The position numbers were made by a program, and so were the translations under genes. Shown in pieces: positions 36,374 through 45,211 of a stretch of DNA of 64,000 nt. Within the stretch, counting starts at the first letter, position 1; every line of letters begins with the position of its first letter. The notes beneath the pieces were generated by a model. That model did no database searches. It was not told the DNA's origin and was given only the letters and a program-made list of their open reading frames with translations. This DNA is from Microcoleus sp. FACHB-831 (lineage in GTDB: Bacteria; Cyanobacteriota; Cyanobacteriia; Cyanobacteriales; FACHB-T130), in NCBI RefSeq assembly GCF_014695585.1, contig NZ_JACJON010000036.1, forward strand, positions 124,001-188,000, given 5' to 3'.

Positions 36374-37246
36374 TTACTTTAGCTGTTCTGCTAATTGCCG
36401 CTGTACGTCCTCGGCACTTTCGTGTTCAACAGTAAATACATTCGCATATAGGTTGGCAATGATCTGTTTCCCTTGCTGTGTCAGCGACAGGTAGCGTAAG
36501 GCATCCTGAATGTAAGGAAATACGCCATACCAGTAGAACTTGGGATAATTTCTCCGCAAATCTCCGGGATGCTGATAGCCCAAAGCTTTATTCACGCCAG
36601 TTTCTTCAAACTCATAGTACAGCGCCCCAATTTTATTGAGATAGCGCTGATCGCTCAACTGGCCAATCAAGTCAGAGGCACGCACCAAGCCGGGGAAGCT
36701 AATTGTGTCTTGATGATCTTCGGCTTTTGGCACGGGGAAACGGGTCAGTTCAATATTGCGCTTGATCACCTCAGCGTCAATTAGTTTATGACCGCCAAAG
36801 CGTTCCTCAATAAACAGTTTTGCCCGATCCACATGATAAGGCGTCAAGCTGGCATCCGAGCCGCCGCGAGGCACGTGAATCATTTCGCCATCTTGGCCTG
36901 TGGCGTACATCCGTTCCATGTCTCTATCTTGTCTGCACACTCCCTTGACGTAGCCGATGTCATGGCAGACTACGGAGATAATGAAGTGCAACCAGTCGTC
37001 CGGCGACACCCCACCTTCGCGGATATGTCTGCCCCGTAGGATTTCTTGTCCCACAAGTGCTACTAAGATGGAGTGTTCTACGTTGTGATATAGGGCGTCG
37101 CTGTTGGCAATGTTTTCTAGAGCCATGCTCCCCGCCCAGGCGATAATATCTTCGTAGTGAGGGTTTAACCCTCCGTATGTGCGGCGGTAGCCATCTCGAA
37201 TCTTTTGCACAAAAGAGTCGATGAGAATTTCGGTTGCGTTAAACAT
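36374..37246 (-). CDS. HD-domain metal-dependent phosphohydrolase family protein
   Basis: A 290-residue HD-superfamily protein. Metal ligands are visible as LYHNVEHSILVA and VVCHDIGYVKG. A conserved C-terminal part follows (YEFEETGVNKALGYQHPGDL, YPKFYWYGVFPYI). It looks like a family conserved across cyanobacteria whose substrate is unknown; cyclic nucleotide or nucleotide phosphohydrolase activity is possible. Confidence 0.85.
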   Translation of the reverse strand: MFNATEILIDSFVQKIRDGYRRTYGGLNPHYEDIIAWAGSMALENIANSDALYHNVEHSILVALVGQEILRGRHIREGGVSPDDWLHFIISVVCHDIGYVKGVCRQDRDMERMYATGQDGEMIHVPRGGSDASLTPYHVDRAKLFIEERFGGHKLIDAEVIKRNIELTRFPVPKAEDHQDTISFPGLVRASDLIGQLSDQRYLNKIGALYYEFEETGVNKALGYQHPGDLRRNYPKFYWYGVFPYIQDALRYLSLTQQGKQIIANLYANVFTVEHESAEDVQRQLAEQLK

Positions 37247-37747
37247 CCTTGGTACTAGCTCGTACTGAGTGCAATGTAAGGGGTGGTTCTGAATCTAGGA
37301 TGCAATAAAATTTGTCTTGCGTCTCTGCGAACTGTCACGATCGCGTTGTGTTTGTTATCACAAGCCGTTGCTAATCCTTTCAGGGCGGCGATCGCGCTCT
37401 TTTAGAAACGCCTCATACCTTGCGTCTATTTACCTTTGGTTATAGGTAATTCAATTATCCTCAAGAGCAGCTACCCCTCCCAGGAGCCTAAGTTAACCTA
37501 ACACAATTCATTAAAATTTATAGTTCCTTCCATCATTCTACAAATAGCCAATTTCCTCACGGGCTACTTTGTTAGCAATTTTTGACAAAGCCGCCATCTT
37601 CCTAGCAAGGAAGCCGGGGAATTTTGTAAAGACTCTCAGCATCTAACTTGACAAAGCAAAAGACGCAGTTGATAGTAGCAAATAGTTTATAATGTATAAA
37701 CATCAGCACCAGCTTTATAGTGAGTGCCGATAGCAAAACAACCGCAA
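37247..37747. other. Intergenic region upstream of the tRNA gene
   Basis: 500 bp without a convincing ORF. It holds a HIP1 site near 37389 and, near its right end, a TATAAT (37686-37691) that could be the tRNA -10 box. No well-spaced -35 accompanies it: TTGATA lies only 13 nt upstream. Confidence 0.45.
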
Positions 37748-37819
37748 GCGGGCGTAATTCAGTGGTAGAATGTCAGCTTCCCAAGCTGAACGTCGTGGGT
37801 TCGAGTCCCATCGCCCGCT
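37748..37819 (+). tRNA. tRNA-Gly (CCC)
   Basis: A 72-nt cloverleaf. The acceptor stem GCGGGCG pairs with CGCCCGC. The D-loop has AGTGGTA, and the anticodon stem TCAGC/GCTGA encloses loop TTCCCAA (anticodon CCC, reads GGG). The T arm is GTGGG-TTCGAGT-CCCAT (the end pair is G-T), with discriminator T. CCA is not encoded. Confidence 0.95.
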
Positions 37820-37840
37820 TAAACCATATTTCTATTTCTT

Positions 37841-39859
37841 TCATTGATATCCCATAGCGATCGCGTTTGGCGGTGCTGGTTTATGCAATTGCCAATCTGG
37901 AGCTGCATATACTTGCACGCGATTCCGACCAGCCGCCTTTGCTTGATAAAGCGCTTCGTCAGCAGCCGCAATTAGCCTGGTTGGTGAAGAGTCTTGTCTG
38001 GGAACAGTGGAAGCGACGCCCAAACTTACCGTGACATAATCGCTCACCAACGAAGCGCCATGAGCAATCTGCAAAGCTCTTACTCTAACAAGGATTTTAA
38101 TCGCCACTCGAATGGCACCAGGGGCGTCTGTGTAAGGTAAAACAAGCGCAAATTCTTCTCCCCCGTATCGAGCCACTAAATCGGCGGGACGTTTCGCACC
38201 TCGATTTATGGCTCTGGCAACCTGCCGCAAACACTCGTCTCCAGCTTGATGACCGTAGGTATCGTTATAGGCCTTGAAACAATCGATATCGCACAGAATC
38301 AAAGATAGGGGCATTTGCTCCCTCACCAAACGCCGCCATTCTACATCTAGATATTCGTCAAAGCGACGACGGTTGGCAATCCCAGTAAGGCTGTCAAGAG
38401 TAGCTATACGCTGTAACTCTTGGTTTGCCGCCTCCAACTGTTGATAGAGTTCCGCTTGTTGGATAGCGATCGCCAATTGAGTTGCCAGTTGCTTGAGCAA
38501 GTCAATCTCCAACTGCTGCCATTGCCGCTCTCTGCTACAGTGATGGGCAATCAGCAACCCCCACAACTGCGGATGATGTCTTTTGGATTGTCCATTGTGG
38601 ATTGTTTTTTCCCCTTGAATAATTGGAACCACCAACTTCGATCTGACACCACACTCCTCCAGTAAATTAATGTGATTTGGGCATAGGCCCGCTGAATAGA
38701 TATCCTCCACAACGAGTATGCGATCGTGTTTAGAAGGTTCGATATAAGTTTCTTCAAAGTAGGGATCGTAAATGCTAGCTCCCAGCATCGGCGTCACATC
38801 AGCAACTACCGATTCCACAGTTACAACGCCGCTCCAATCTGGATTAAAGCGCAAAACGCTCACTCGGTCAGTCTGAAGAAACTCTCGCACTTCAGTCACC
38901 GTAGTATGGAGAATTTCTCTAAGGTTCAGAGACTGGCGGATGTGCTGTGTAATCACCCCCATCAATCGTTCCCTTTCAGTCTGCCAACGCAGAGCCTCTT
39001 CTGTACGCTTGCGGTCGGTTATGTCTTGAGCTGTCCCTAAAATCTGTTTGGGCACGCCTTCAGCAGTTCTGCTGAAAACAAGCTCGCGACTGTGAAGCCA
39101 GCGCCATTCACCGCCTTTGTGCTTTATTCTGTAATCGCACTCAATAATCTCACCATCGCGGGCAGCAGCAAATTTTTCCTGATGCTTTCTTAAATGGGCA
39201 AAATCATCAGGATGCATTAAACTTGGCAGCACTCCTGCTGCCATTTCTAAAATTTCTTCTAATGTATAGCCGAGCAGTTCGCCGATTTGGCGATTCACAT
39301 ACACGTTGCGTTGTTCGCTTAAATCATATATATACATCAAATTCGGAGCGGTGTCGGCAATTTGCTGGATGAAATGCTGGCTCTCTCGCAGTGCCTCCTC
39401 CACACGCTGGCGCTCCTGTATTTCTTCCAAAGCCTGATCCCGCATCTTCCGGTAGTCTTGCAGGCGGGATGTTAAATCAGTTACATCCTGTATCCCTAAA
39501 AGTGCATAGAAACCGACTCCGCTGACTGTCGGTACTGCTGTCACTGTTGTTTGCTGTATGCGTAGCTGACCCTCACCTATCTCTGCGGGAATAATATACT
39601 TGTGCAGCTGTGAAGAAAAAATTGTCGGCGGCCCACCTTCAAAAATTGGCTTCAGGCGGCTAGAGTATTTGGGCTGATTCAGGTGGGGAAAATGGCCAAT
39701 AATGTTGGTTCCTAATATTTCGCTCCGAGGAATTTTCGTCCAGTCTTCGAGGCAACTGTTCCAAAACAGAACAACAAAGTCTTCTCGTAGAACGCACATG
39801 CCGACAGGGACGCGATCGAGAACACCGAACTTTTCCTCAGCCAGCTTGATGTCGTTCAT
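37841..39859 (-). CDS. PAS-PAS-GAF diguanylate cyclase
   Basis: Residues ~10-130 and ~160-285 are PAS domains (GFYALLGIQDVTD; NLMYIYDLSEQRNVYVN, then EWRWLHSRELVFSRTAEG). Residues ~300-480 form a GAF domain of the phytochrome/cyanobacteriochrome kind (LWGLLIAHHC). It reads LCPNHINLLEE where bilin-binding relatives have Cys-His, so it probably binds no bilin. The C-terminal GGDEF has RYGGEEFALVLP, an active-site form. Expected to make c-di-GMP. Its ATG overlaps the CheC stop (ATGA), so it is the third gene of a coupled operon. Confidence 0.92.
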   Translation of the reverse strand: MNDIKLAEEKFGVLDRVPVGMCVLREDFVVLFWNSCLEDWTKIPRSEILGTNIIGHFPHLNQPKYSSRLKPIFEGGPPTIFSSQLHKYIIPAEIGEGQLRIQQTTVTAVPTVSGVGFYALLGIQDVTDLTSRLQDYRKMRDQALEEIQERQRVEEALRESQHFIQQIADTAPNLMYIYDLSEQRNVYVNRQIGELLGYTLEEILEMAAGVLPSLMHPDDFAHLRKHQEKFAAARDGEIIECDYRIKHKGGEWRWLHSRELVFSRTAEGVPKQILGTAQDITDRKRTEEALRWQTERERLMGVITQHIRQSLNLREILHTTVTEVREFLQTDRVSVLRFNPDWSGVVTVESVVADVTPMLGASIYDPYFEETYIEPSKHDRILVVEDIYSAGLCPNHINLLEECGVRSKLVVPIIQGEKTIHNGQSKRHHPQLWGLLIAHHCSRERQWQQLEIDLLKQLATQLAIAIQQAELYQQLEAANQELQRIATLDSLTGIANRRRFDEYLDVEWRRLVREQMPLSLILCDIDCFKAYNDTYGHQAGDECLRQVARAINRGAKRPADLVARYGGEEFALVLPYTDAPGAIRVAIKILVRVRALQIAHGASLVSDYVTVSLGVASTVPRQDSSPTRLIAAADEALYQAKAAGRNRVQVYAAPDWQLHKPAPPNAIAMGYQ

Positions 39860-40467
39860 AAAGCCTCCTCAACCGCGCTATCGATAGCTTTTATCAAAGC
39901 GTCGAACGACCCTACATTGAAGATTAGAATAATGTCTCCAGAAATTTCCAACTGTTCAAGAGTAAAATGTGTTTGAGCTAGGAGGATAGTAGCGTGGGGA
40001 GCAAAATCGCTTGAAGGCCAAAGGTTGTCAACAGTACCCTCTTTATAAGAGGGCAGCGAGTAGTCAAGCCGCTGTTCAAACACGTTACTGATCGAACCCA
40101 TCACGCCGTTAAGAACAATATTGCCAACTTCGCTCAACGTCCCAATCTTTACTGAATCAAGATCGGGGCTACCGGGTTCCTCTCCCGTGAGAATAGCTAC
40201 CAACATGGAAGCGCTATCTGTTGGGAATACCAACTGTGCGTTGCCGGCAAAGGAGCCTCTGAAGCCAAGCCCAACAGCGGAAACCCTTTCTCCGTCGAGT
40301 CTTTCTTCCAGTTTATCTTTCAACTGGTCGGGTAAAAGTATCTTTATGCAAGGAATCTGTAAGCGAATGTGAGTACAGAGCATCTCATCCAAGACCCCCG
40401 CGGCTCTGCCAACGCCGATGTTGACAACCTCCTGCAATACATCCTGCTGGTAAGCGGTCAGGTTCAT
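39856..40467 (-). CDS. CheC-like protein phosphatase
   Basis: Carries both CheC phosphatase signatures, E-x3-N in LQEVVNIGVGRAAGVLDEM and LSEVGNIVLNGVMGSI. CheC/CheX/FliY proteins dephosphorylate CheY-P. AGGAGA 7 nt before the ATG at 40467 decides the start; the frame could extend to 40572. The ATG overlaps the response-regulator TGA as ATGA. Probable job: to switch off the adjacent CheY-like protein or be controlled by it. Confidence 0.9.
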   Translation of the reverse strand: MNLTAYQQDVLQEVVNIGVGRAAGVLDEMLCTHIRLQIPCIKILLPDQLKDKLEERLDGERVSAVGLGFRGSFAGNAQLVFPTDSASMLVAILTGEEPGSPDLDSVKIGTLSEVGNIVLNGVMGSISNVFEQRLDYSLPSYKEGTVDNLWPSSDFAPHATILLAQTHFTLEQLEISGDIILIFNVGSFDALIKAIDSAVEEAL

Positions 40468-40841
40468 GGTGCTGTCTCCTGATGGAAACTCAGAGCCGTT
40501 TTTAGCGCTTGTAGTATTTCTGGGGGTTGGGAGGGCTTGTTGATAACGGCGATCGCTCCTAGTTCTAAGCATTGTTGACGAGTACTTTGTTGGATGTCTG
40601 CCGTTATCACCACTATCGGTATTTTCGACCCCTCATCCTGCAAGGTTTTAAGCACATCCAAACCGTCCACTTCTGGCATTAAGAGGTCTAAAAAGATACA
40701 GTCTGGGTTGTGCGTGCGAACCATTTCCAGACCTTCACGGCCATTGGTTGCCTGCAATATTGTGTGACCGTCGTTTTCCAAAACTTTGCTCATCATCCGG
40801 CGGCTTAACCAGGCATCTTCTACAACTAGAATTAAAGCCAC
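40464..40841 (-). CDS. CheY-like single-domain response regulator
   Basis: A 125-residue receiver domain. Acidic pocket in ILVVEDAWLSRRMM, phospho-acceptor Asp in CIFLDLLMPEVDGLDVL, Thr in PIVVITADI and Lys in VINKPSQPPE. GTG start at 40841 preceded by GGGAGAAGAA. No output domain. First gene of the operon with CheC and the GGDEF protein. Confidence 0.93.
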   Translation of the reverse strand: MALILVVEDAWLSRRMMSKVLENDGHTILQATNGREGLEMVRTHNPDCIFLDLLMPEVDGLDVLKTLQDEGSKIPIVVITADIQQSTRQQCLELGAIAVINKPSQPPEILQALKTALSFHQETAP

Positions 40842-41174
40842 TTCTTCTTCTCCCTTAAGTCTTTAAAGCCGACCAAGCATGCATTAGAGCATTTAACAAC
40901 TGGCGAGACAGTCACTATTTTCATTAAAATTAACATTCAACTTGTCTTAAATATAAGCCAAGTAAATGATGTTTTGTAAATTCTGCTTTAATAAAGGTCT
41001 AACTTATTAATACTACTTAATTTAGCAGAAAATACTTTTAAATGCTTCAGTCAAATTTATTATTTTTTTACTACAAATGGCGCTTTCTGTATAAAAGCAT
41101 TCTAGCTCTGATTCTTGCTTTAATATCAGGGCATACCGCGAATCAGCGATCGCATTCAGCCGAACCGAGTAATT
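40842..41174. other. A/T-rich intergenic region
   Basis: Contains the presumed promoter region of the response-regulator operon and the end of the UDG-like gene. Low GC, no ORF of note, no strong hairpin. Confidence 0.45.
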
Positions 41175-41882
41175 CTATGAGTTTTCGGTGAATATTTCCG
41201 CAAGGCGCTGCTGAAGCAGCTGGGGAAATTGTGCATAGTACTGTTGATTTAGAGGCGAAGGGTGGGGCAGTGGCAAAAGATTTATTACCCGTTGATGCAA
41301 GTTTCCTTGGTTATCTTTTGTTGGCAGCGTAACCTGAATACTGGAAGTATAGCGATCGCTTCTTTCAAAAAATTTTTTTAACTCCCCTTTAGCAGCATAT
41401 GGGGCAAACCAATTAAATGCTTCATTCCCCAGAGTGATAATTTTATCGCCTTGCCAGTGTATTATCAGCAACCGCTCTAGGAAGGGACGAAATCGTTTTT
41501 TTACCGCCTCAGTGTATGCTTTGTTACCGGGTGGTTTGTAAGGTACTGTGTTGGTAAGTAGAACGTGTTCAAGAACAACTTGCAAATCGGTATTTTTAGT
41601 AGGTTCTTCGCCAGCGATCGCCCTATATAAACCCCGGCGCACGAGTATCCCCGCTGCACCGTAAAGTGGCTGACGTGCGTGTACTTCATCTTTTCCCAAA
41701 TCTCTTGCAAAAAAGCACAATTTGCTTTCTAAATTGCCTGCATAGAGAATTGGCTGACTTGGCTGCAAACCCGCCGCCAAATAAACTGGTTCATCAACAG
41801 GAAATGCAGCACTTTCAGCTTCCTGTTGGATCTCGGCAATTAATTCTATCCCTGATAGGGATTTAGGGTTATTGTCAGTCAT
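41175..41882 (-). CDS. Uracil-DNA glycosylase family protein (divergent)
   Basis: A 235-residue protein. Family 4/5-like motif B appears as LPLPHPSPLN near the end, and a motif-A-like segment as FFARDLGKDEVHARQPLYGA. The usual GEAPG is replaced by ARDLG, and the four FeS-cluster cysteines are absent. It could be a UDG-superfamily member with altered or no glycosylase activity. The fold assignment is fairly secure, the function is not. Confidence 0.75.
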   Translation of the reverse strand: MTDNNPKSLSGIELIAEIQQEAESAAFPVDEPVYLAAGLQPSQPILYAGNLESKLCFFARDLGKDEVHARQPLYGAAGILVRRGLYRAIAGEEPTKNTDLQVVLEHVLLTNTVPYKPPGNKAYTEAVKKRFRPFLERLLIIHWQGDKIITLGNEAFNWFAPYAAKGELKKFFERSDRYTSSIQVTLPTKDNQGNLHQRVINLLPLPHPSPLNQQYYAQFPQLLQQRLAEIFTENS

Positions 41883-42070
41883 GTATATTTAGAAGATGCT
41901 GCCTTTTAAATTATACCAAAGTTTGCACCAATTTTCAGATAAGCGATCGCGCCTTATCGTTAAGTTAAGTCATTTTAACTCGGCAATATTCCATCCCCTA
42001 TAAACTCTAGATATCCTTGCCCTTTAAAAACATACAGACTTTTAGCAGTACGACGAATTTGGATATACCC

Positions 42071-43642
42071 ATGATAGAAACTACAATTGGCGAAGAAGCA
42101 ATTAAGCAAAATCTGGAACAATTTCTGCTCGTACTTTCAGTTTCCTTGAGCGTAGCGACTCTATCGCAGGTTTTCAGTTGGTTGCGCCAAATTCCCTACA
42201 CCTTGCTACTGGTAATTGCCGGGTTGTTTCTGGCGTTTGTGGATGTGCGGCTGGTGAATCTATCGCCAGAATTAATACTTGAGATTTTTTTGCCGCCGCT
42301 TTTGTTTGAAGCCGCCTGGAATATCCGCTGGAAAGAACTGAAGCGGGATTTGCTACCAGTCAGTTTGTTTGCCATCGTTGGCGTCATCATTTCCGTTGTT
42401 GGCATTGCTTTCCCCCTCAACCTGGCGACTGGACTTCCTTTGGCAACTGCACTACTTGTGGGTGCTTGCTTATCTGCAACCGATCCCGTTTCTGTAGTGG
42501 CGTTGTTCCGCGAACTTGGCGCTGGCAAACGCCTCACAATGTTGATGGAAGGAGAGAGTTTATTTAATGATGGCGTGGCAGTAGTAGCCTTTACTCTGCT
42601 AGTAGGAACCCCGTTAGGAACCCAAGCCTTATCGCTTCCAGCTACGATTGCGGGTTTCTTAACGTTTGTCGGCATTGGCATTGGAGTTGGCAGCCTAATT
42701 GGTTTTGGCATTTCCTACCTTACTCAACGCTTCGATTTGCCTTTAGTAGAGCAATCACTAACTCTAGTTTCAGCTTACGGCACTTATTTAATAACAGAGG
42801 AATTGGGAGGTTCCGGTGTAATTGGCGTTGTCACAGTAGGCGTTATTTTGGGTAATTTTGGTTCTCGTATCGGCATGAACCCGCGCACGCGGCTACTGGT
42901 TTCTGAATTTTGGGATTTTTTGGCATTTTTTGTTAATTCAATTGTCTTTCTATTGATTGGCGACCAAATCAACTATGGGCGTTTAGAGCAAAATTTTGGG
43001 TTGATTGGCGTGACAATTGCAACAGTGCTTGCGACGCGAGCCGTTGCCATTTATGGATTGGGTGGATTGAGCAATTGGTTGTTTAAGTCCGAGATTGGCT
43101 TGCGAGAGCAGACGGTACTTTGGTGGGGCGGATTAAGAGGTTCTGTCTCGATTGCTTTGGCTCTAAGCGTACCAGCTATGCTCTCAGGGCGAGAGGAAAT
43201 TATTGACATAGTATTTGGCGTTGTCTTGTTTACTCTGTTAGTTCAAGGTTTAACTACTCGGCTATTTTTAGAAAAACTGGGGCTAATAAAGGACCAGCCG
43301 TTCCGCCAGGAATATTCTGAAGCAATTGCCCGCCGTACCGCCCTAAAGCGGGTGCTGAAATATCTATTAGAAGTTGTTAAGGAAGAAGAAATAAATACAG
43401 AGTTTTACCGCTACGAAAGAGAGTTGGTGCAAGGACAACTCAAGAGTGTTGAGGAGGAAATTCAGCAGATGCAAAATATACATCCTGAACTCCGGACTTT
43501 GGAAATGGAACAATTGCGAGAAAAACTATTAGATATTGAAGCAGACACTTACGCAGAATTTATCAGATCTGGGCGTTTGGATAATCGGCTTTCGCCTATG
43601 TTGCAGGAAATTTTAGCGGAAGCAACCGAGGATGAACTATGA
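42071..43642 (+). CDS. Na+/H+ antiporter, CPA1 (NhaP/NhaS) family
   Basis: About 12 membrane helices. CPA1 signatures: LSATDPVSVVALF (ND/TD site) and MEGESLFNDGVAVVAF. A cytosolic C-terminal ~110-residue charged helical tail follows (FYRYERELVQGQLKSVEEEI). It exchanges Na+ or Li+ for H+ for salt and pH homeostasis. The ATG at 42071 gives MIETTIGEEAIKQNLE; an ATG at 42017 would add 18 residues. Confidence 0.92.
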   Translation: MIETTIGEEAIKQNLEQFLLVLSVSLSVATLSQVFSWLRQIPYTLLLVIAGLFLAFVDVRLVNLSPELILEIFLPPLLFEAAWNIRWKELKRDLLPVSLFAIVGVIISVVGIAFPLNLATGLPLATALLVGACLSATDPVSVVALFRELGAGKRLTMLMEGESLFNDGVAVVAFTLLVGTPLGTQALSLPATIAGFLTFVGIGIGVGSLIGFGISYLTQRFDLPLVEQSLTLVSAYGTYLITEELGGSGVIGVVTVGVILGNFGSRIGMNPRTRLLVSEFWDFLAFFVNSIVFLLIGDQINYGRLEQNFGLIGVTIATVLATRAVAIYGLGGLSNWLFKSEIGLREQTVLWWGGLRGSVSIALALSVPAMLSGREEIIDIVFGVVLFTLLVQGLTTRLFLEKLGLIKDQPFRQEYSEAIARRTALKRVLKYLLEVVKEEEINTEFYRYERELVQGQLKSVEEEIQQMQNIHPELRTLEMEQLREKLLDIEADTYAEFIRSGRLDNRLSPMLQEILAEATEDEL

Positions 43643-43737
43643 ACGGCTTTATGCTAAGGCAGAAGACGGTTAGCCCCTGAGAAAATAGGCGAGCTATAGC
43701 CCTATAGCTTGCGTACTTTCTATGCGTATCAATAAGT

Positions 43738-45156
43738 TTAATTTGCCTGTCCTTTTCCTGATTGTTCTTGTTGTTTAACTTCGGTTGGCGCTTGCGGGCC
43801 TTTTCCAGGCAACCAAGGTGATTCGCCCAACTGTGAAGCTGGTTCTTTTCCGGGCAACCAAGGTGACTCCCCCAACTGTGAAGGCGGTTCTTTTCCAGGC
43901 AACCAAGGTGAATAGGTTGACTTTGACCCTTTTTCTAATTGCTGCTGTTGCGATTCGGCTGAATTTGCTGGTTGTGTAACTTCAGGCTGCTGTGTTGGTT
44001 CAAGTAGCTTTGCCTCCTCTTTAATTTCAGGCTGCTGTGGTGTTGGCAGTTCCAGTTGAGTTAGGGGTTCGATTGGAAGCACCGGTTGGGCTGTCGGTGA
44101 CGGTGCTTGTGATGGGGTTGAGGGCCGATCTTTTAGGGCAGCTTCTTGCAACTGCTTTAGTTCAGCTTCCAACTGCTGTTGTTTTTTAGCCTGTGCTTGT
44201 CGTTGTATTTCGGCTTCCACCAAGTTTTTGATTTCAGCGTCTTGCTGTTGCTGTTTTTCAGGTTCTAGCAGACCTATTTGTTTGCCCAGCGCCTGACGTT
44301 GTTTTTCAGCTTTTAGCTTGTCTTCTATTTCAGTTTTTAGCTGTCGTGCTAGTTCAGCTTCTAGTTTCTGTTTGTTTTCAACTTCTAGTTTTAGTTGTTG
44401 TTCGGCTGCGATCGCATCAGCTTTCTTTGGATCTGGTATCGAACTATTACTAAATCCTGGTTGTGCCGATCGCTTTGTTGCTGTATCTCTTGGACTTAAA
44501 TTCGACTGTCCCGATGGCGTTAGTGTTGGAGTAGCTTTTGGTTTTAAATTCTTAGCTTCTAGCTGCGATCGCTGCCAGCCTTCACCAGCTACTAAACTTA
44601 CTACAGTGGCAATACCTAACCCTATCAATAGCACTGAGCTATGAGAGCCTTGCTTATCGCGATAATAGCTTGTACGCGCATAAACCTCTGGCTTGGCAGG
44701 AATTTCTTCCTCCTGCGTGGGTAGGGTATATACGGGCGCGATATCTAGAATCTTTTTTGGTTCTACTGGTTCTTGAGGCGTGGCTTCCTTTGGTTGCGTT
44801 TCTTCCCCTACCTGCGGCGACTGCTTGATTCGCATGGCTGTCACCTTCATCTCGGTTTGCCCAAACTGCAAACTGCTGCCTTTTGCGATCGCCACTTCAT
44901 CAGTTTCTAGGCGTTCTCCATCGAAAACTATAGCGTTGCTCTCGCTCAAACAACGTAAATAAAAACTACCCTGCTCTCGATCAAAGAATATCTCTGCTTG
45001 CAGATCCGATACCGTCGAATCGGACAAAACAATATCGCACAGTTCTGGATCGCGTCCAATACGGATGGTTCCAGACGTTTTACTGGATTGTCCCTCGCGG
45101 ATCGTCTGCGTCCTCAGATCCTTATTCTCTAACCAATATAAAGTCAACTCATTCAT
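43738..45156 (-). CDS. FHA-domain protein with coiled coil and PWLPGKEP repeats
   Basis: Residues ~10-110 form an FHA phosphothreonine-binding domain (GTIRIGRDPELCDIVLSDST, then SFYLRCLSESNAIVFDGERL). A single membrane helix at ~175 (SVLLIGLGIATVVSLVAG) separates it from a Gln/Glu/Lys-rich coiled coil and a Pro-rich region. It ends in three tandem 15-residue units of the type SPWLPGKEPPSQLGE. FHA domains read phospho-Thr made by Ser/Thr kinases, of which three lie in this window. Topology suggests a cytoplasmic FHA and an external tail. Confidence 0.85.
   Translation of the reverse strand: MNELTLYWLENKDLRTQTIREGQSSKTSGTIRIGRDPELCDIVLSDSTVSDLQAEIFFDREQGSFYLRCLSESNAIVFDGERLETDEVAIAKGSSLQFGQTEMKVTAMRIKQSPQVGEETQPKEATPQEPVEPKKILDIAPVYTLPTQEEEIPAKPEVYARTSYYRDKQGSHSSVLLIGLGIATVVSLVAGEGWQRSQLEAKNLKPKATPTLTPSGQSNLSPRDTATKRSAQPGFSNSSIPDPKKADAIAAEQQLKLEVENKQKLEAELARQLKTEIEDKLKAEKQRQALGKQIGLLEPEKQQQQDAEIKNLVEAEIQRQAQAKKQQQLEAELKQLQEAALKDRPSTPSQAPSPTAQPVLPIEPLTQLELPTPQQPEIKEEAKLLEPTQQPEVTQPANSAESQQQQLEKGSKSTYSPWLPGKEPPSQLGESPWLPGKEPASQLGESPWLPGKGPQAPTEVKQQEQSGKGQAN
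43801..43919 (-). repeat. 45-bp tandem repeat in the FHA gene
   Basis: Two full 45-bp units (43801-43845 and 43846-43890) and a partial third share TTTTCCAGGCAACCAAGGTG with one G/A change. They encode the PWLPGKEP tail units. The 15-codon period keeps frame if copies are gained or lost. Confidence 0.9.
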
Positions 45157-45211
45157 TACTTTATACCTGGATGAAATTAGCTCTTAAATCCAAAAACCAC
45201 GCTTATCCCGT

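Noticed and set aside
37669-37691. TTGATA and TATAAT upstream of tRNA-Gly
   Set aside because: Spacer of 13 nt is too short for a normal promoter pair. Only the -10 is mentioned.
43801-43919. Direct repeats looking like a small CRISPR
   Set aside because: Contiguous 45-bp units without unique spacers and in frame with the FHA gene; a coding tandem repeat.
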